Positions 25,706 through 36,307 of a DNA stretch of 59,157 nucleotides are shown piece after piece. How positions within the stretch are numbered: position 1 is the first letter of the stretch; the number at the start of each line of letters is the position of its first letter. This DNA comes from Aggregatilineales bacterium. GTDB taxonomy: Bacteria > Chloroflexota > Anaerolineae > Aggregatilineales > Ch27. Under the pieces are notes generated by a model. It was not told the DNA's origin. It worked only from the letters and a program-made list of their open reading frames with translations, and made no database searches. The translations under genes and the position numbers were made by a program. Location: NCBI GenBank assembly GCA_029976025.1, contig JARKNX010000078.1:1-59157 (forward strand). Reading direction: 5' to 3'.

Positions 25706-27027
25706 ATCCAGGCTCCGCCAGCACCGGCCAGCAGAGTCTCCGCCGGATACAGCGGCATATAATAACGCTGCCAGCCCAGCGGGATGGTGACCAGCACAAA
25801 CAGCACTGTCAGCAGAACCCAGAGCGCGATCGGGAGGATGGCAAAATCGCCAGCGCGGAACTCGCGCACCAGGCGCCCTCCTCCGAGCAGGACCAGCGCA
25901 AACAGTCCGCCTCCCAGCACAACTGTCAGCGCCGTTGTGCCGTACTGGATCCCCGCCCAGGGTGATGCCCGGTAGGCTTCAATCGGACCGGCGATATAGT
26001 CCTCCCACCCGGGGACTTCATAATAAGCCGGAGGCGCGACAGATAACTGCCGGAGCAAGCCAGCAATGCGATCGGGGAGTCCGCTGTAAATCGCGTCGGG
26101 GAATGCCGCAACCTGCTCGCTCAACAATTCTGCGCGCAGCCCGATTGTCTGAGCCAGCCGGGCGAGCGGATCGCCCCACCAGGCCGGAGTCAGCGCCAGG
26201 AACACCAGCCCGGCCACGACAGCGCTGATGCCCAGCGCGATCGCCAGGCGTCCGCCGCCGGACCGGTACAGACGAACGGCGATGATCGCCAGGCTCAGGT
26301 AAGCCGCCGCTGCCGGCATAACGCCGGAATGTTTGCTGGCTACGGCCAGGCCAGCGCTGAGGCCGAGGGCTAACGCCGCCCCGCGCTGGCGCCAGACCGG
26401 CGCGCCCTCCCCTGCCAGACACCCGGCCCACCACACAGCAAGCCAGATTGTGAGCAGGCTGAAAAAAAGCAGCGGGCTTTCCATATAGGCCCGCCGCGCC
26501 TGGATCAGGATCACCGGATGTGTAGCAAACAGAAAGCTGGCCAGATATGCCGCTAACCACCCGGTCCAGCGACGGGCCAGGGCGAACACAACCGGCACGC
26601 TGAGCGCCATCAGGAGCGCCGCCGGCCAACGCGCGGCCCGGAGCAGGCCCTCGGATGGCATGTGGCCATCCCGGATATTCCAGTCCCAGTCCGCCCCCCA
26701 CAGCCACTGATCGTTCAAATCATCGACGGTGTATCCGCCCAGATGCCAGGCCAGGCCAATAAGATACTTGGGCAGGGTGCCGTTCAGGAGGCGCAGATGC
26801 TGCTCCGTCGCATTCGCTGGAACTTCCTGGTAAAACACCTGTGCCCAGTCGCCAGCGAGAAACTGGTAGTGATAATCGCGGCTCATCATGATCAGTGTTG
26901 ACTCGTCACCATGAAACGGCACCGCCGATGCGCCAATCAGGATATACAGCATCAGGGCGAATACCCACAGGATATCCGCCCCTCGTCCCCACTTGCGCCG
27001 CACGTTTATCGCCCTGACGATCCCCAT
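25660..27027 (-). CDS. GT39-like membrane glycosyltransferase (dolichyl-phosphate-mannose-type)
   Basis: A 455-residue polytopic membrane protein of the GT-C fold with about ten hydrophobic helices. The first helix (about 18-36) leads into the external loop AVPFHGDESTLIMMSRDY, where the Asp-Glu pair is the usual GT39/ArnT catalytic acidic motif. A later loop has RRAYMESPLLFFSLLTIWLA. Such enzymes use polyprenyl-phosphate sugars to glycosylate lipids or secreted proteins. Its ATG overlaps the TAA of the biotin carrier gene (TAATG), so it is translationally coupled to the carboxylase operon, an odd partner. The 3' end overlaps the HTH-CHAD gene on the other strand. Confidence 0.85.
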   Translation of the reverse strand: MGIVRAINVRRKWGRGADILWVFALMLYILIGASAVPFHGDESTLIMMSRDYHYQFLAGDWAQVFYQEVPANATEQHLRLLNGTLPKYLIGLAWHLGGYTVDDLNDQWLWGADWDWNIRDGHMPSEGLLRAARWPAALLMALSVPVVFALARRWTGWLAAYLASFLFATHPVILIQARRAYMESPLLFFSLLTIWLAVWWAGCLAGEGAPVWRQRGAALALGLSAGLAVASKHSGVMPAAAAYLSLAIIAVRLYRSGGGRLAIALGISAVVAGLVFLALTPAWWGDPLARLAQTIGLRAELLSEQVAAFPDAIYSGLPDRIAGLLRQLSVAPPAYYEVPGWEDYIAGPIEAYRASPWAGIQYGTTALTVVLGGGLFALVLLGGGRLVREFRAGDFAILPIALWVLLTVLFVLVTIPLGWQRYYMPLYPAETLLAGAGGAWIYRAATARASARRVS

Positions 27028-27524
27028 TATGTTATCGTGATCAGAATTTTGTTGTGCTCAACACTATCGCCCGGCTTGACGTGAATCTGGTGCACCCGGC
27101 CATCGCGGGGGATCTTAAGCTCGTTCTGCATCTTCATGGATTCCAGGATAACGAGCGTCTGGCCGGCCCGGACTTCCTGCCCCGGCGTGACCGGCACATC
27201 CACGATCAGACCTGGCATCGGAGCGCGGATGCTCAACTCCCCTCCCGCGGGCACAAAAGCGGCGCTGGCTTTGGCCAGGCGCAGCTCGCGCTCGTCCATC
27301 ACCTTCACAGTGTAGAGCGCCCCCCACAACAGGACGTTGTACTGCCCGTCGATTTCCTCCACCAGCCCTTCATAGGAGATGTGATCGACCAGCAGCGAAT
27401 ACAGGGACTTGTCATCCAGCGACAGAAAGCCCGCGTCGCGCTCCTCACCATCCACGAGCAGCTTGCCGTCCGGCAGGATGTCGATAGCATAGGTTCTCTG
27501 GTCAATAGTCGCTACATAGCGCAT
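27027..27524 (-). CDS. Biotin carboxyl carrier protein of acyl-CoA carboxylase
   Basis: A 165-residue carrier. The C-terminal biotinyl domain (about 92-165) has the biotin-accepting lysine in ILESMKMQNELK and the flanking APMPGLIVDVPVTPGQEV and GDSVEHNKILITI half-repeats. The N-terminal part (MRYVATIDQRTYAIDIL) resembles the BT-like linker of propionyl-CoA carboxylase alpha chains, here a separate polypeptide. The ATG at 27524 has AGGAGG seven bases upstream; longer in-frame starts to 27575 overlap the biotin carboxylase gene and are unlikely. It is 17 bases behind the biotin carboxylase. The ligase is probably the one encoded at 22940-23695. Confidence 0.93.
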   Translation of the reverse strand: MRYVATIDQRTYAIDILPDGKLLVDGEERDAGFLSLDDKSLYSLLVDHISYEGLVEEIDGQYNVLLWGALYTVKVMDERELRLAKASAAFVPAGGELSIRAPMPGLIVDVPVTPGQEVRAGQTLVILESMKMQNELKIPRDGRVHQIHVKPGDSVEHNKILITIT

Positions 27525-27541
27525 CGAGTCGCCTCCTGCAT

Positions 27542-29056
27542 TTAACGCTGCATACGTTCCCAGCGCCCCACCCACGTCCAGTTGGAAACATCGCGCGCAT
27601 TTCGCTGCACGATCTGGGCCGCCTGCTGCCGATCGCGATGTGCCACCAGAGTCGCCAGAATAGCGGCGATCTCGGCCTGCTCATCGTCATCTTCTTTCTC
27701 AATCTCGAACCGTTCCTCCACGAACGATGTGTTGATGCTGCCGGCCATAAACCGGTGGCTGTTCAACAGGCGCTGGTGGAACGGGATATTGGTATGCACG
27801 CCCATGATCCGATATTCACTCAGGGCGCGCCGCATGCGCAGGATGGCCTCACCGCGAGTCTCCCCCCAGCAGATCAGTTTGGCCAGCAGGCTGTCATAAT
27901 AGGGCGTGACCTCGTACCCGTCGTACACGCCGCTATCCACGCGCACGCCGGGGCCAGTCGGCATGATCAGAGCGGTCACCTTGCCCACCGACGGCAGGAA
28001 GTTGTTGTAAGGGTCTTCAGCGTTAATCCGGCATTCCAGCGCCCAGCCCTTCATGTTGATGGATTCCTGCGTCGGCCCCATCCGCCGCCCGCGAGCGATT
28101 CGTATCTGCTCCTTGACCAGGTCCAGACCGGTCACCGCCTCGGTCACCGGATGTTCCACCTGGATGCGCGTGTTCATCTCCAGAAAATAGAAGTTCTTGT
28201 CGCGATCTACCAGAAATTCAATCGTGCCGGCATTGAGGTAGTCCGCTGCCTGGGCCGCCCGCACCGCAATCGCCCCCATGCGTTCCCGCAGCTCATCATC
28301 CACGGCGACACTGGGCGATTCCTCCAGGAGCTTCTGATGTCGGCGCTGAATCGAACATTCGCGCTCGCCCAGGTGAATCGTGGTCCCGTAGGCGTCGGCC
28401 AGAATCTGGAACTCGATATGCCGGGCATTTTCGATGAGCTTTTCCAGGTAGACAGTGCCATCGCCAAAAGCCGCCTCGGCCTCGCGCCGGGCCGAAGCGA
28501 GCGCCGCCGGCAAATCTTCCGGGCTTGCGACAATACGAATTCCTTTGCCGCCCCCACCCGCCGCGGCTTTCACCATCAGGGGGAAACCGACCTCAGTCAC
28601 CGCCGCGGCTATCATCTCGTCATTGGTCAGGCCGGGCGGCGTACCCGGGATGACGGGGACGCCGGCCTTGCGCATCAATTCCCGCGCCGCCAGTTTGTCG
28701 CCCATCAGGCCGATGCTGTGCGGACGCGGCCCGATGAAGATCAGACCTTCATCCAGGCACGCCTGGGCGAAATCAGCCCGTTCCGCCAGGAAGCCATAGC
28801 CCGGATGCACGGCATCCACACCGGCTTTCTTGGCGATTTCCAGCACCCTGTCGATCACCAGATAGCTCTCCAGCGGCCGCGCCCCGCCGATCAGGTACGC
28901 TTCATCGGCCTGCCGCACATGCAGGCTGGCCCGATCTACATCGGAATACAGGGCAACCGAGTGGATGCCCAGCTCCCGGCACGCCTGGATAACGCGGATG
29001 GCTATCTCGCCCCGGTTGGCAATCAGGATTCGCTTGATCAGCGTTGTCTCAACCAT
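27542..29056 (-). CDS. accC: Biotin carboxylase subunit of acyl-CoA (propionyl-/acetyl-CoA) carboxylase
   Basis: A 504-residue ATP-grasp enzyme that carboxylates biotin with bicarbonate and ATP. It starts with LIKRILIANRGEIAIRVIQACRELGI. HPGYGFLAERADFA, the glycine-rich ATP loop VKAAAGGGGKGIRIV, ERECSIQRRHQKLLEESPS, EFLVDRDKNFYFLEMNTRIQVEHPVTE and the catalytic RIARG are all present. The length lies between AccC (about 450) and PccA (about 650 or more, with a fused carrier), so the carrier is split off and encoded by the next gene. It follows the carboxyltransferase gene by 16 bases. The extra 50 C-terminal residues (EDDDEQAEIAAILATLVAHRDRQ) match the PccA-type extension. Confidence 0.94.
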   Translation of the reverse strand: MVETTLIKRILIANRGEIAIRVIQACRELGIHSVALYSDVDRASLHVRQADEAYLIGGARPLESYLVIDRVLEIAKKAGVDAVHPGYGFLAERADFAQACLDEGLIFIGPRPHSIGLMGDKLAARELMRKAGVPVIPGTPPGLTNDEMIAAAVTEVGFPLMVKAAAGGGGKGIRIVASPEDLPAALASARREAEAAFGDGTVYLEKLIENARHIEFQILADAYGTTIHLGERECSIQRRHQKLLEESPSVAVDDELRERMGAIAVRAAQAADYLNAGTIEFLVDRDKNFYFLEMNTRIQVEHPVTEAVTGLDLVKEQIRIARGRRMGPTQESINMKGWALECRINAEDPYNNFLPSVGKVTALIMPTGPGVRVDSGVYDGYEVTPYYDSLLAKLICWGETRGEAILRMRRALSEYRIMGVHTNIPFHQRLLNSHRFMAGSINTSFVEERFEIEKEDDDEQAEIAAILATLVAHRDRQQAAQIVQRNARDVSNWTWVGRWERMQR

Positions 29057-29072
29057 ATGCGCCCCTCTATCG

Positions 29073-30632
29073 TTACAGCGGCATATTGCCGTGCTTGCGT
29101 GGCGGATTGCTGTCGCGCTTGTTGCGCAGCATCTCCAGCGCGTTGATCAGGCGCGGGCGTGTATCGCGCGGCTCGATCACGTCGTCAATGTCGCCGCGGG
29201 ACGCCGCCACATACGGGTTAGCAAAGCGAGCGCGATAGTCGGCCACCAACTGGGCGCGCAGAGTTTCCGCGTCCTCGGCTTCCGCCAGCTCCCGCCGGAA
29301 GATGATATTCACTGCGCCGTCCGGCCCCATCACGGCGAATTCCGCCGTCGGCCAGGCCAGATTGAGATCGGACCGGATGGGCCGGCTGTTCATGACGCAG
29401 TACGCGCCGCCGTAGGCTTTACGAGTCACCACTGTAATCTTGGCCACGGTCGCTTCGCAATAGGCGTAAAGCAGCTTGGCCCCGGAACGGATGATGCCGC
29501 CGTGCTCCTGTGCCACCCCCGGCATGAACCCGGGGACATCCTCAAACGTGATGATCGGGATGTTGAACGCATCGCAGAAGCGGATGAATCGGGCAGCCTT
29601 CTCGCTGGCGTCAATATCCAGCACACCGGCCAGCACCGCGGGCTGGTTAGCCACAATGCCCACGCTGTGCCCCCCCAGCCGGGCGAACCCGACGATGATA
29701 TTCTGGGCATAGTGCTCGTGGATCTCGAAGAAGCGCTTATCATCGACGATCAGCCGGATAAGTTCCTTCATGTCATACGGCTTGTTCGGGTTATCCGGCA
29801 CAATGGTATCCAGCGCATCCTCAGTGCGCAGCGGGTCATCCTTGCTGGGCACAAAAGGCGGATCTTCCATATTGTTCTGCGGGATGTAGCTCAACAGCTC
29901 ACGCAGCAGGAAAAGGCAGTCCTCCTCAGAATCGGCGGCCAGATGGCTGACGCCGCTGACCGAGTTATGCGTGATTGCCCCGCCCAGCTCTTCCTTGGTG
30001 ACTTCCTCATGGGTGACCTGCTTAATCACATCCGGCCCGGTCACGAACATGTAGCTGGTATCCTTCACCATGAAGATGAAGTCGGTCAGCGCCGGGCTGT
30101 AGACGGCCCCGCCCGCGCATGGCCCCATGATCGCGCTGAGCTGGGGGATGACGCCGCTGGCCAGTGTGTTCTGCAGGAAGATGCTGGCGTACCCATCCAG
30201 GCTGACCACACCTTCCTGAATACGCGCGCCACCGCTGTCATTCAGACCGATCACGGGCGCCCCGGTCTTCATCGCCATGCTCATGATCTTGACAATCTTC
30301 TGCGCGTGAACCTCGCTCAGGCTCCCCCCCAGGACGGTGAAATCCTGCGAGTATACGTAAACCAGGCGGCCGTCAATCGTCCCCCAGCCGGTCACGACAC
30401 TGTCCCCGGGGAACTGATTCTCCGGTTTGTCCATCCCAAAATCGCGCCCGCGCTGTATAACAAAAGCGTCCACCTCATGAAAGCTGCCGGGGTCGAGCAG
30501 AATTTCCAGCCGCTCGCGGGCCGTCAGCTTGCCGGCCTTGTGCTGGCGATCGATACGATCCTGGCCCCCACTCATACGCCCCAGCGCGCGCCTGGCTCGG
30601 AGTTCTACAATCTTCGGATCAGACTCGGTCAT
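29073..30632 (-). CDS. pccB: Acyl-CoA carboxyltransferase subunit (propionyl-CoA carboxylase beta)
   Basis: A 519-residue single-chain carboxyltransferase with both crotonase-like halves. The N half has [60 protein letters not shown] and the oxyanion-hole [15 protein letters not shown]. The C half has [80 protein letters not shown]. These match the propionyl-/acetyl-CoA PccB family. With the methylmalonyl-CoA genes next to it, propionyl-CoA is the likely substrate. I chose the ATG at 30632, with AGAAGG 11 bases upstream, over a GTG at 30644 that would sit on that RBS. A small stem-loop (GCGGG/CCCGC) lies upstream. Confidence 0.93.
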   Translation of the reverse strand: MTESDPKIVELRARRALGRMSGGQDRIDRQHKAGKLTARERLEILLDPGSFHEVDAFVIQRGRDFGMDKPENQFPGDSVVTGWGTIDGRLVYVYSQDFTVLGGSLSEVHAQKIVKIMSMAMKTGAPVIGLNDSGGARIQEGVVSLDGYASIFLQNTLASGVIPQLSAIMGPCAGGAVYSPALTDFIFMVKDTSYMFVTGPDVIKQVTHEEVTKEELGGAITHNSVSGVSHLAADSEEDCLFLLRELLSYIPQNNMEDPPFVPSKDDPLRTEDALDTIVPDNPNKPYDMKELIRLIVDDKRFFEIHEHYAQNIIVGFARLGGHSVGIVANQPAVLAGVLDIDASEKAARFIRFCDAFNIPIITFEDVPGFMPGVAQEHGGIIRSGAKLLYAYCEATVAKITVVTRKAYGGAYCVMNSRPIRSDLNLAWPTAEFAVMGPDGAVNIIFRRELAEAEDAETLRAQLVADYRARFANPYVAASRGDIDDVIEPRDTRPRLINALEMLRNKRDSNPPRKHGNMPL

Positions 30633-30723
30633 CGGGATTGTCACCTTCTGTCTCGTTGCGGGCCTGCCCCGCTGTTATCGTTCGCGTTCGAAAAATACTG
30701 TTCCGCTCCACTCGCCGGCCCTG

Positions 30724-31137
30724 TCACAGGCGGAGGCGGTACACCGTCCAACTGGCGGCCCCCAGCGTCACACAAGCCAGCAGCAGGAGGAACGGCTGGC
30801 GATCCAGAGCATAGTCAGAACGGATAAACAGCCACCCCCAGACTGCCTGGTACAGCAGGTAGGCTCCAAGCACAAGCAACACCCGCCGCCCTGCTCCGTT
30901 ACGGCAGCGCCACAACCCCCGGGCGGCCCAGCCCAGCGCCGCCGCCCAGATCAGGCTCAGGACTGCCTGAGCCACTACCGGATAGGAGACCCCGAGCGCG
31001 GCCAGCTCCGGCGCCAGCCGGATCGATTGTACAGCCGCAGCCAGATTCACCAGACTGATGCCGGTCAGCAGCGCCACCAGCCAGCGGGAGGTTCGCCGCC
31101 TGCCGGGTGAACCGGCCGCATCGCCGCTCTCAGGCAT
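30724..31137 (-). CDS. Small four-helix membrane protein of unknown function
   Basis: A 137-residue protein with four hydrophobic helices: WLVALLTGISLVNLAAAVQ, YPVVAQAVLSLIWAAALGW, RVLLVLGAYLLYQAVWGWLF and PFLLLLACVTLGAASWTVY. The N-terminal 20 residues are polar and basic. I use the ATG at 31137 with GGTGAGGA upstream; a TTG directly after the mutase stop (31161) is a possible longer start. It sits between the mutase and carboxyltransferase genes. No family is recognised. The 91 bases that follow before pccB are the largest gap in this operon and could hold an internal promoter. Confidence 0.7.
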   Translation of the reverse strand: MPESGDAAGSPGRRRTSRWLVALLTGISLVNLAAAVQSIRLAPELAALGVSYPVVAQAVLSLIWAAALGWAARGLWRCRNGAGRRVLLVLGAYLLYQAVWGWLFIRSDYALDRQPFLLLLACVTLGAASWTVYRLRL

Positions 31138-31161
31138 CGCCCGGTCCTCACCAGCGCCCAA

Positions 31162-32816
<1,655 letters not shown>

Positions 32817-32820
<4 letters not shown>

Positions 32821-33458
32821 GAAGGTTTGTATTCTCCCGGTGGGGCAAAAGCTGCCAGGGGGACAGCGACTCCCTCAAAGTTAGCAAAGGTCAGATCGTG
32901 AAAGGTCAGGCCGAGATTGGCGCAAACATACTCAAAAAGCAGCGCATAGCTCTCCCCAAAACGCCGGCAAAGGGATAACCCCAGCGCGGCCACAACCTGT
33001 TCGATCGCCTCCGGCGTCCCTTCCAGCTCGACAAAAGAGCCGTAAGGCATCTCATCCAGAGCGATATCCACACCGTTCAGGGCGTAGGTAGTCCGGTACT
33101 TCTCATAGATCATCACCGGCTGAAACCCCAGCCGCTGGAGGATGGTGTGCATTGTGTCGAAATCGCTCACGGTAACTTCTGCTTCGAATCGCACCTGAAG
33201 AGCTTCCGGATGGGGCTCAAGAGCCGATGAGGCGGGCGCCTTATACGTCAGCCGGGCGCCGGAGTCCTGCCGCAGGCGCAGCACGATCCCGTTCGGCGTC
33301 AACGTGTGCCCGGCATCTTCAAACCGGACGTTGCGCTCAAATACGCGGGCTGCGCGCAGACTCCCCCCTTCGGATCGGATGCGCGCCTCCAGAGCAGCCA
33401 GGTCCTCCACCCACAGCTTAGCCTCTATCTCCAGGTACGAATCGGATTTCACTGGCAT
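32817..33458 (-). CDS. CYTH domain protein (class IV adenylate cyclase / triphosphate tunnel family)
   Basis: A 213-residue triphosphate tunnel metalloenzyme-type protein. The hallmark ExExK motif is Glu10-Ile-Glu12-Ala-Lys14. It is followed by the alternating basic and acidic strand residues of the tunnel: [55 protein letters not shown]. Families with this fold hydrolyse inorganic tripolyphosphate or thiamine triphosphate, or make cAMP; the sequence alone does not decide. I chose the ATG at 33458 because homology starts at [10 protein letters not shown] and it lies seven bases after the preceding stop; the open frame upstream is antisense overlap. It is encoded between a thymidylate-kinase-like gene and the mutase gene. 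Confidence 0.88.
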
Positions 33459-33465
33459 GGCCCCG

Positions 33466-34164
33466 TCAGCGACGCATATCCGACACAATCTCGCTGATCT
33501 GAGATTTAAGATCGACGAACACAGCATGTACGTCGCGCGATGCGTCCACAATCCGAAAATCGTAATGCTCGGCCATGCCGTCGAAGCTGGCAATCACGCT
33601 GCGCTGGTACGTGATGTAGTTCTGGTACAGGTCGGCGCCAGGCAGGATATCCGAGCCACTCTCCCAGTAATCGAACGTGCCGCGCGCGGAGAGCACCCTG
33701 GGCACAATGGACTCAACTTCCGCGCGCAGATAGAACACCGCGTCGGGCACGATCGCGAAGCCATAGATGCCGTAAATCCACTCCGCAGAAGCCCCGCGCG
33801 CCAGCGCACGAGCGATCGGCGCGTAGATGTAGCGGTCCGTCAGCATCACAAAGCCAGCCCGCAGCGCCGGGATAATCTCTTTCTCCAGCCGGTCAACAAA
33901 ATCCGTGGCGTAAAGCAAGTCCATCGTCAGCGGGCTGAGGATATGGCCCTCTTTAGCCCGGGCAATGCCCTTCGACGCCAGCGCGGAGCGAGCCAGGCCG
34001 GTTTGCAGGGTTCCGTAACCGTTCTGCTCCAGCCATTCGCGCAGCAGCGCCACCTGCGTGGAGCGCCCCACACCGTCTGTGCCTTCAATAACAATCAGTT
34101 TACCCGGCAGCGCCTTATCAGGCATTCCTGGCAGCGGGTATCCGTAAGTCTTCATCTTGGTCAT
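33466..34164 (-). CDS. Thymidylate-kinase-like protein 2, degenerate Walker A
   Basis: A 232-residue P-loop nucleotide-kinase-fold protein, paralogous to the gene just upstream. Its phosphate loop reads IEGTDGVGRSTQ: the Walker A lysine is Arg34 (codon CGC). The DRY motif (LTDRYIYAPIARALARG) and an EsGsD lid region (FDYWESGSDILPG) are kept. With the invariant lysine gone it may bind nucleotide weakly, act as a regulatory subunit of its partner, or be inactive. I chose the ATG at 34164 (MTKMKTYGYPLPG) with GGCGGGAGA upstream; the long upstream extension overlaps the previous gene. Seven bases separate it from the CYTH gene. Confidence 0.85.
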   Translation of the reverse strand: MTKMKTYGYPLPGMPDKALPGKLIVIEGTDGVGRSTQVALLREWLEQNGYGTLQTGLARSALASKGIARAKEGHILSPLTMDLLYATDFVDRLEKEIIPALRAGFVMLTDRYIYAPIARALARGASAEWIYGIYGFAIVPDAVFYLRAEVESIVPRVLSARGTFDYWESGSDILPGADLYQNYITYQRSVIASFDGMAEHYDFRIVDASRDVHAVFVDLKSQISEIVSDMRR

Positions 34165-34180
34165 GATCGTTCTCCCGCCT

Positions 34181-34939
34181 TCAGGATGCGCTGGACTGGC
34201 CGGCGCCGGCCAGATAACGGCCATACAGCGATTCAAGAGCCAGCGTATCGCGCCAGGCAATAGGCTGCGTCTCTGCCACCCCGGCCAGATGCGGCTCCAC
34301 AATCTTGCGGACTTTCTGCTGCTGGGATACCAGCGTCTTGGTGGCGTCAATAACTTCCAGCCCAAACTCGTCAACCATATGCTGGTATTCGTCAAGGATG
34401 CGGCCCTGAAATAACTTGAAGGATTCGTTCGAATCGGCAGCCAGCGCCATATCCAGGCCGGCTTCGTAATACTTAAGCTCAGGCCGCCCGGTCATAATCC
34501 GGTCCAGCGACTCCTTCAGGGGCACACGGAAGTAAAAGGCGACGGTCGGCCTGACGGCGAAGCTGTACAGGTGGCGCACCCAGGCGCGATCGACACCGCG
34601 CGCGGCATCGCGGGCAAACGCTGTATAAATATAACGGTCCGCCAGCACCACTGCTCCGGCCTTCAGTGCCGGAATAATCTGCCGTTCCATACGGTCGGCC
34701 AGATCGGCGGCATGAATCAGGCTGAAGCTCATTGGCGTCAGCAGCCGGTCCTTCTTGCCTTTCTTGGTAGTCTCCCGCACCACCGGGGACGAATTCCACT
34801 CCGTAAAAACTACCACGTAACCTTCACCAAGCAGCCATTTGTGCAGAATATCAAGCTGCGTACTTTTGCCGCTGCCGTCAATACCCTCCACAATAAAGAG
34901 TCTGCCGGGCAGCCGAGTCCCATCGGGCAGAGTCGCCAT
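34181..34939 (-). CDS. Thymidylate-kinase-like protein 1
   Basis: A 252-residue P-loop kinase with an intact Walker A (VEGIDGSGKSTQ, Lys25), the LADRYIYTAFARDAARG motif and a KYYEAGLD lid. The usual dTMP-kinase EPG motif after the P-loop is replaced by FTEWNSSP, and the sequence has a C-terminal extension (about 205-252). It therefore may not be the housekeeping dTMP kinase; the true substrate could be another nucleoside monophosphate or phosphate donor. It is the first gene of the minus-strand run that continues into CYTH, mutase and carboxylase genes. The ATG at 34939 has AAGGAGAAGGA upstream, and a promoter lies about 70 bases before it. Confidence 0.87.
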   Translation of the reverse strand: MATLPDGTRLPGRLFIVEGIDGSGKSTQLDILHKWLLGEGYVVVFTEWNSSPVVRETTKKGKKDRLLTPMSFSLIHAADLADRMERQIIPALKAGAVVLADRYIYTAFARDAARGVDRAWVRHLYSFAVRPTVAFYFRVPLKESLDRIMTGRPELKYYEAGLDMALAADSNESFKLFQGRILDEYQHMVDEFGLEVIDATKTLVSQQQKVRKIVEPHLAGVAETQPIAWRDTLALESLYGRYLAGAGQSSAS

Positions 34940-35006
34940 AAGTTTATCCTTCTCCTTACCCAGGCTCAGTTCTGGTTCGGTAGATAATTTTGAGAAAGTG
35001 TCACCA

Positions 35007-35036
35007 AGTATACATCTCTGCCCGACAAAATGGCAG
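35007..35036 (-). promoter_or_regulatory. Putative promoter of the kinase-CYTH-mutase-carboxylase operon
   Basis: On the minus strand the -35 CTGCCA (35031-35036) and the -10 TATACT (35007-35012) are separated by 18 bases. It is upstream of the first gene of the long run. Confidence 0.5.
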
Positions 35037-35108
35037 TTGTCGCCACAGGGCGGCGGCGCATCTCTGACGGGAGCGCTCCAATCTGACAGTCATTTCGACT
35101 GACTTCGG

Positions 35109-35114
35109 TATACT
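35109..35114 (+). promoter_or_regulatory. -10-like box for the P1 peptidase gene
   Basis: TATACT lies about 115 bases before the ATG at 35228. No good -35 element is seen at the expected distance. The 288-base divergent gap (34940-35227) otherwise shows no gene. Confidence 0.35.
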
Positions 35115-35227
35115 ACCGGAGTTCGTCCTCTCCAGTTTGCACCCTGGGAAGGGCATACTGTCCGCGTTGTCCGGCCAGCAGGCACACTGTCGAAACGCCG
35201 GGCGGCATCATGAAGGAGACGCAAATT

Positions 35228-36307
35228 ATGACTCGTCCACGTCTGCGCGACCTGGGTATTACAATCGGGCGGCTGCCACCCGGCCCATATAACGCCATCA
35301 CCGATGTGCCGGGCGTCCGCGTCGGCCAGGTCAGCGTCATCTACGATCACCCGCAGGTCGCCCGCACCGGCGTTACCGTCATCGCTCCGCGTGACGGCGC
35401 GGTTGATACAGATCGCGTCTTTGCCGGCTACCATTCATTCAACGGCTGCGGGAGCGTGACCGGCCTGCTCTGGCTGGAAGAATCCGGCCAGCTCAGCAGC
35501 GAGATCGCCCTCACCTGCACTTACAGCGTCGGGACAGTGTACGACGCCCTGATCCGCGCCACCCACGACGGGTACGGGAGCCATCTCCCCGTAGTGGCCG
35601 AGACATACGACGGATTTCTCAACGAAGGCCCTGCCTTTCATGTCACCCAGGAGCATGTCCTTCATGCTCTGAGCATCGCCTCAGGCGGCCCGGTGGCCGA
35701 AGGCAATGTCGGCGGCGGCACGGGGATGAAGTGCCACGATTTCAAGGGGGGCATCGGCACCGCCTCGCGCATCGCCGAGACTCAGTGCTGCACTTATACC
35801 GTCGGGGCGCTGGTACAGGCTAATCAGGGTCAGCGCGTTGATCTGGTTGTCAGCGGCGTCCCTGTCGGGCAGGAGATCGGGCCTGATGTAGTTCCCCTGC
35901 CCCAGCAAAGCCCGGACGAAGAAAAGTCATCAATTATCGTGGTGATCGCCACAGACGCCCCGCTGCTGGCCTTTCAGTGTCGCCGGCTGGCCCAGCGGGC
36001 GGTAATCGGCCTGGCCCGCACAGGCAGTTACGGCCACAACTGGAGCGGCGATATCTTCCTGGCCTTCTCGACAGGTAACCATCTGAAAGCCCTGCCCACC
36101 GAACCGGACACCGTAACCATGCTGCCAAACACACAACTGGATCCGCTTTTCCTTGCCGCGGCAGAAGCCGTTGAGGAGGCCATACTCAACGCCCTGTGCG
36201 CAGCCGAGACCATGGTCGGCCAGAAAGGTTGCGTCGTGCACGCCCTGCCATTGGAGGAGCTGGTCCGTGTGATGCGGAAATACCGCCGGGTGGGCGGGCC
36301 GGTTTAA
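35228..36307 (+). CDS. P1 family peptidase (DmpA/BapA-type aminopeptidase)
   Basis: A 359-residue self-processing Ntn-type aminopeptidase. The signature segment GNVGGGTGMKCHDFKGGIGTASR holds the autocleavage region that generates the alpha and beta chains and frees the nucleophile. Other family blocks are the N-terminal RLRDLGITIGRLPPGPYNAITDVPGVRVGQ, the internal GYHSFNGCGSVTGLLWLEESG, and SIIVVIATDAPLLAFQCRRLAQRAVIGLARTGS near the C-terminus. Relatives cleave N-terminal D- or beta-amino acids. The ATG at 35228 has AAGGAG nine bases upstream, better than the ATG at 35210. Its last four bases overlap the convergent 36304-36777 gene. Confidence 0.93.
   Translation: MTRPRLRDLGITIGRLPPGPYNAITDVPGVRVGQVSVIYDHPQVARTGVTVIAPRDGAVDTDRVFAGYHSFNGCGSVTGLLWLEESGQLSSEIALTCTYSVGTVYDALIRATHDGYGSHLPVVAETYDGFLNEGPAFHVTQEHVLHALSIASGGPVAEGNVGGGTGMKCHDFKGGIGTASRIAETQCCTYTVGALVQANQGQRVDLVVSGVPVGQEIGPDVVPLPQQSPDEEKSSIIVVIATDAPLLAFQCRRLAQRAVIGLARTGSYGHNWSGDIFLAFSTGNHLKALPTEPDTVTMLPNTQLDPLFLAAAEAVEEAILNALCAAETMVGQKGCVVHALPLEELVRVMRKYRRVGGPV

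Noticed and set aside
27638..29146. Plus-strand open frame of 502 codons opposite the biotin carboxylase
   Set aside because: It is antisense to a clearly recognised gene. The translation is His/Arg/Gln-rich without domain motifs, as expected from codon bias in GC-rich DNA.
28965..30827. Plus-strand open frame of 620 codons opposite the carboxyltransferase
   Set aside because: Long, but antisense to a well-supported pccB with intact motifs. The composition is that of a shadow frame and there is no RBS.
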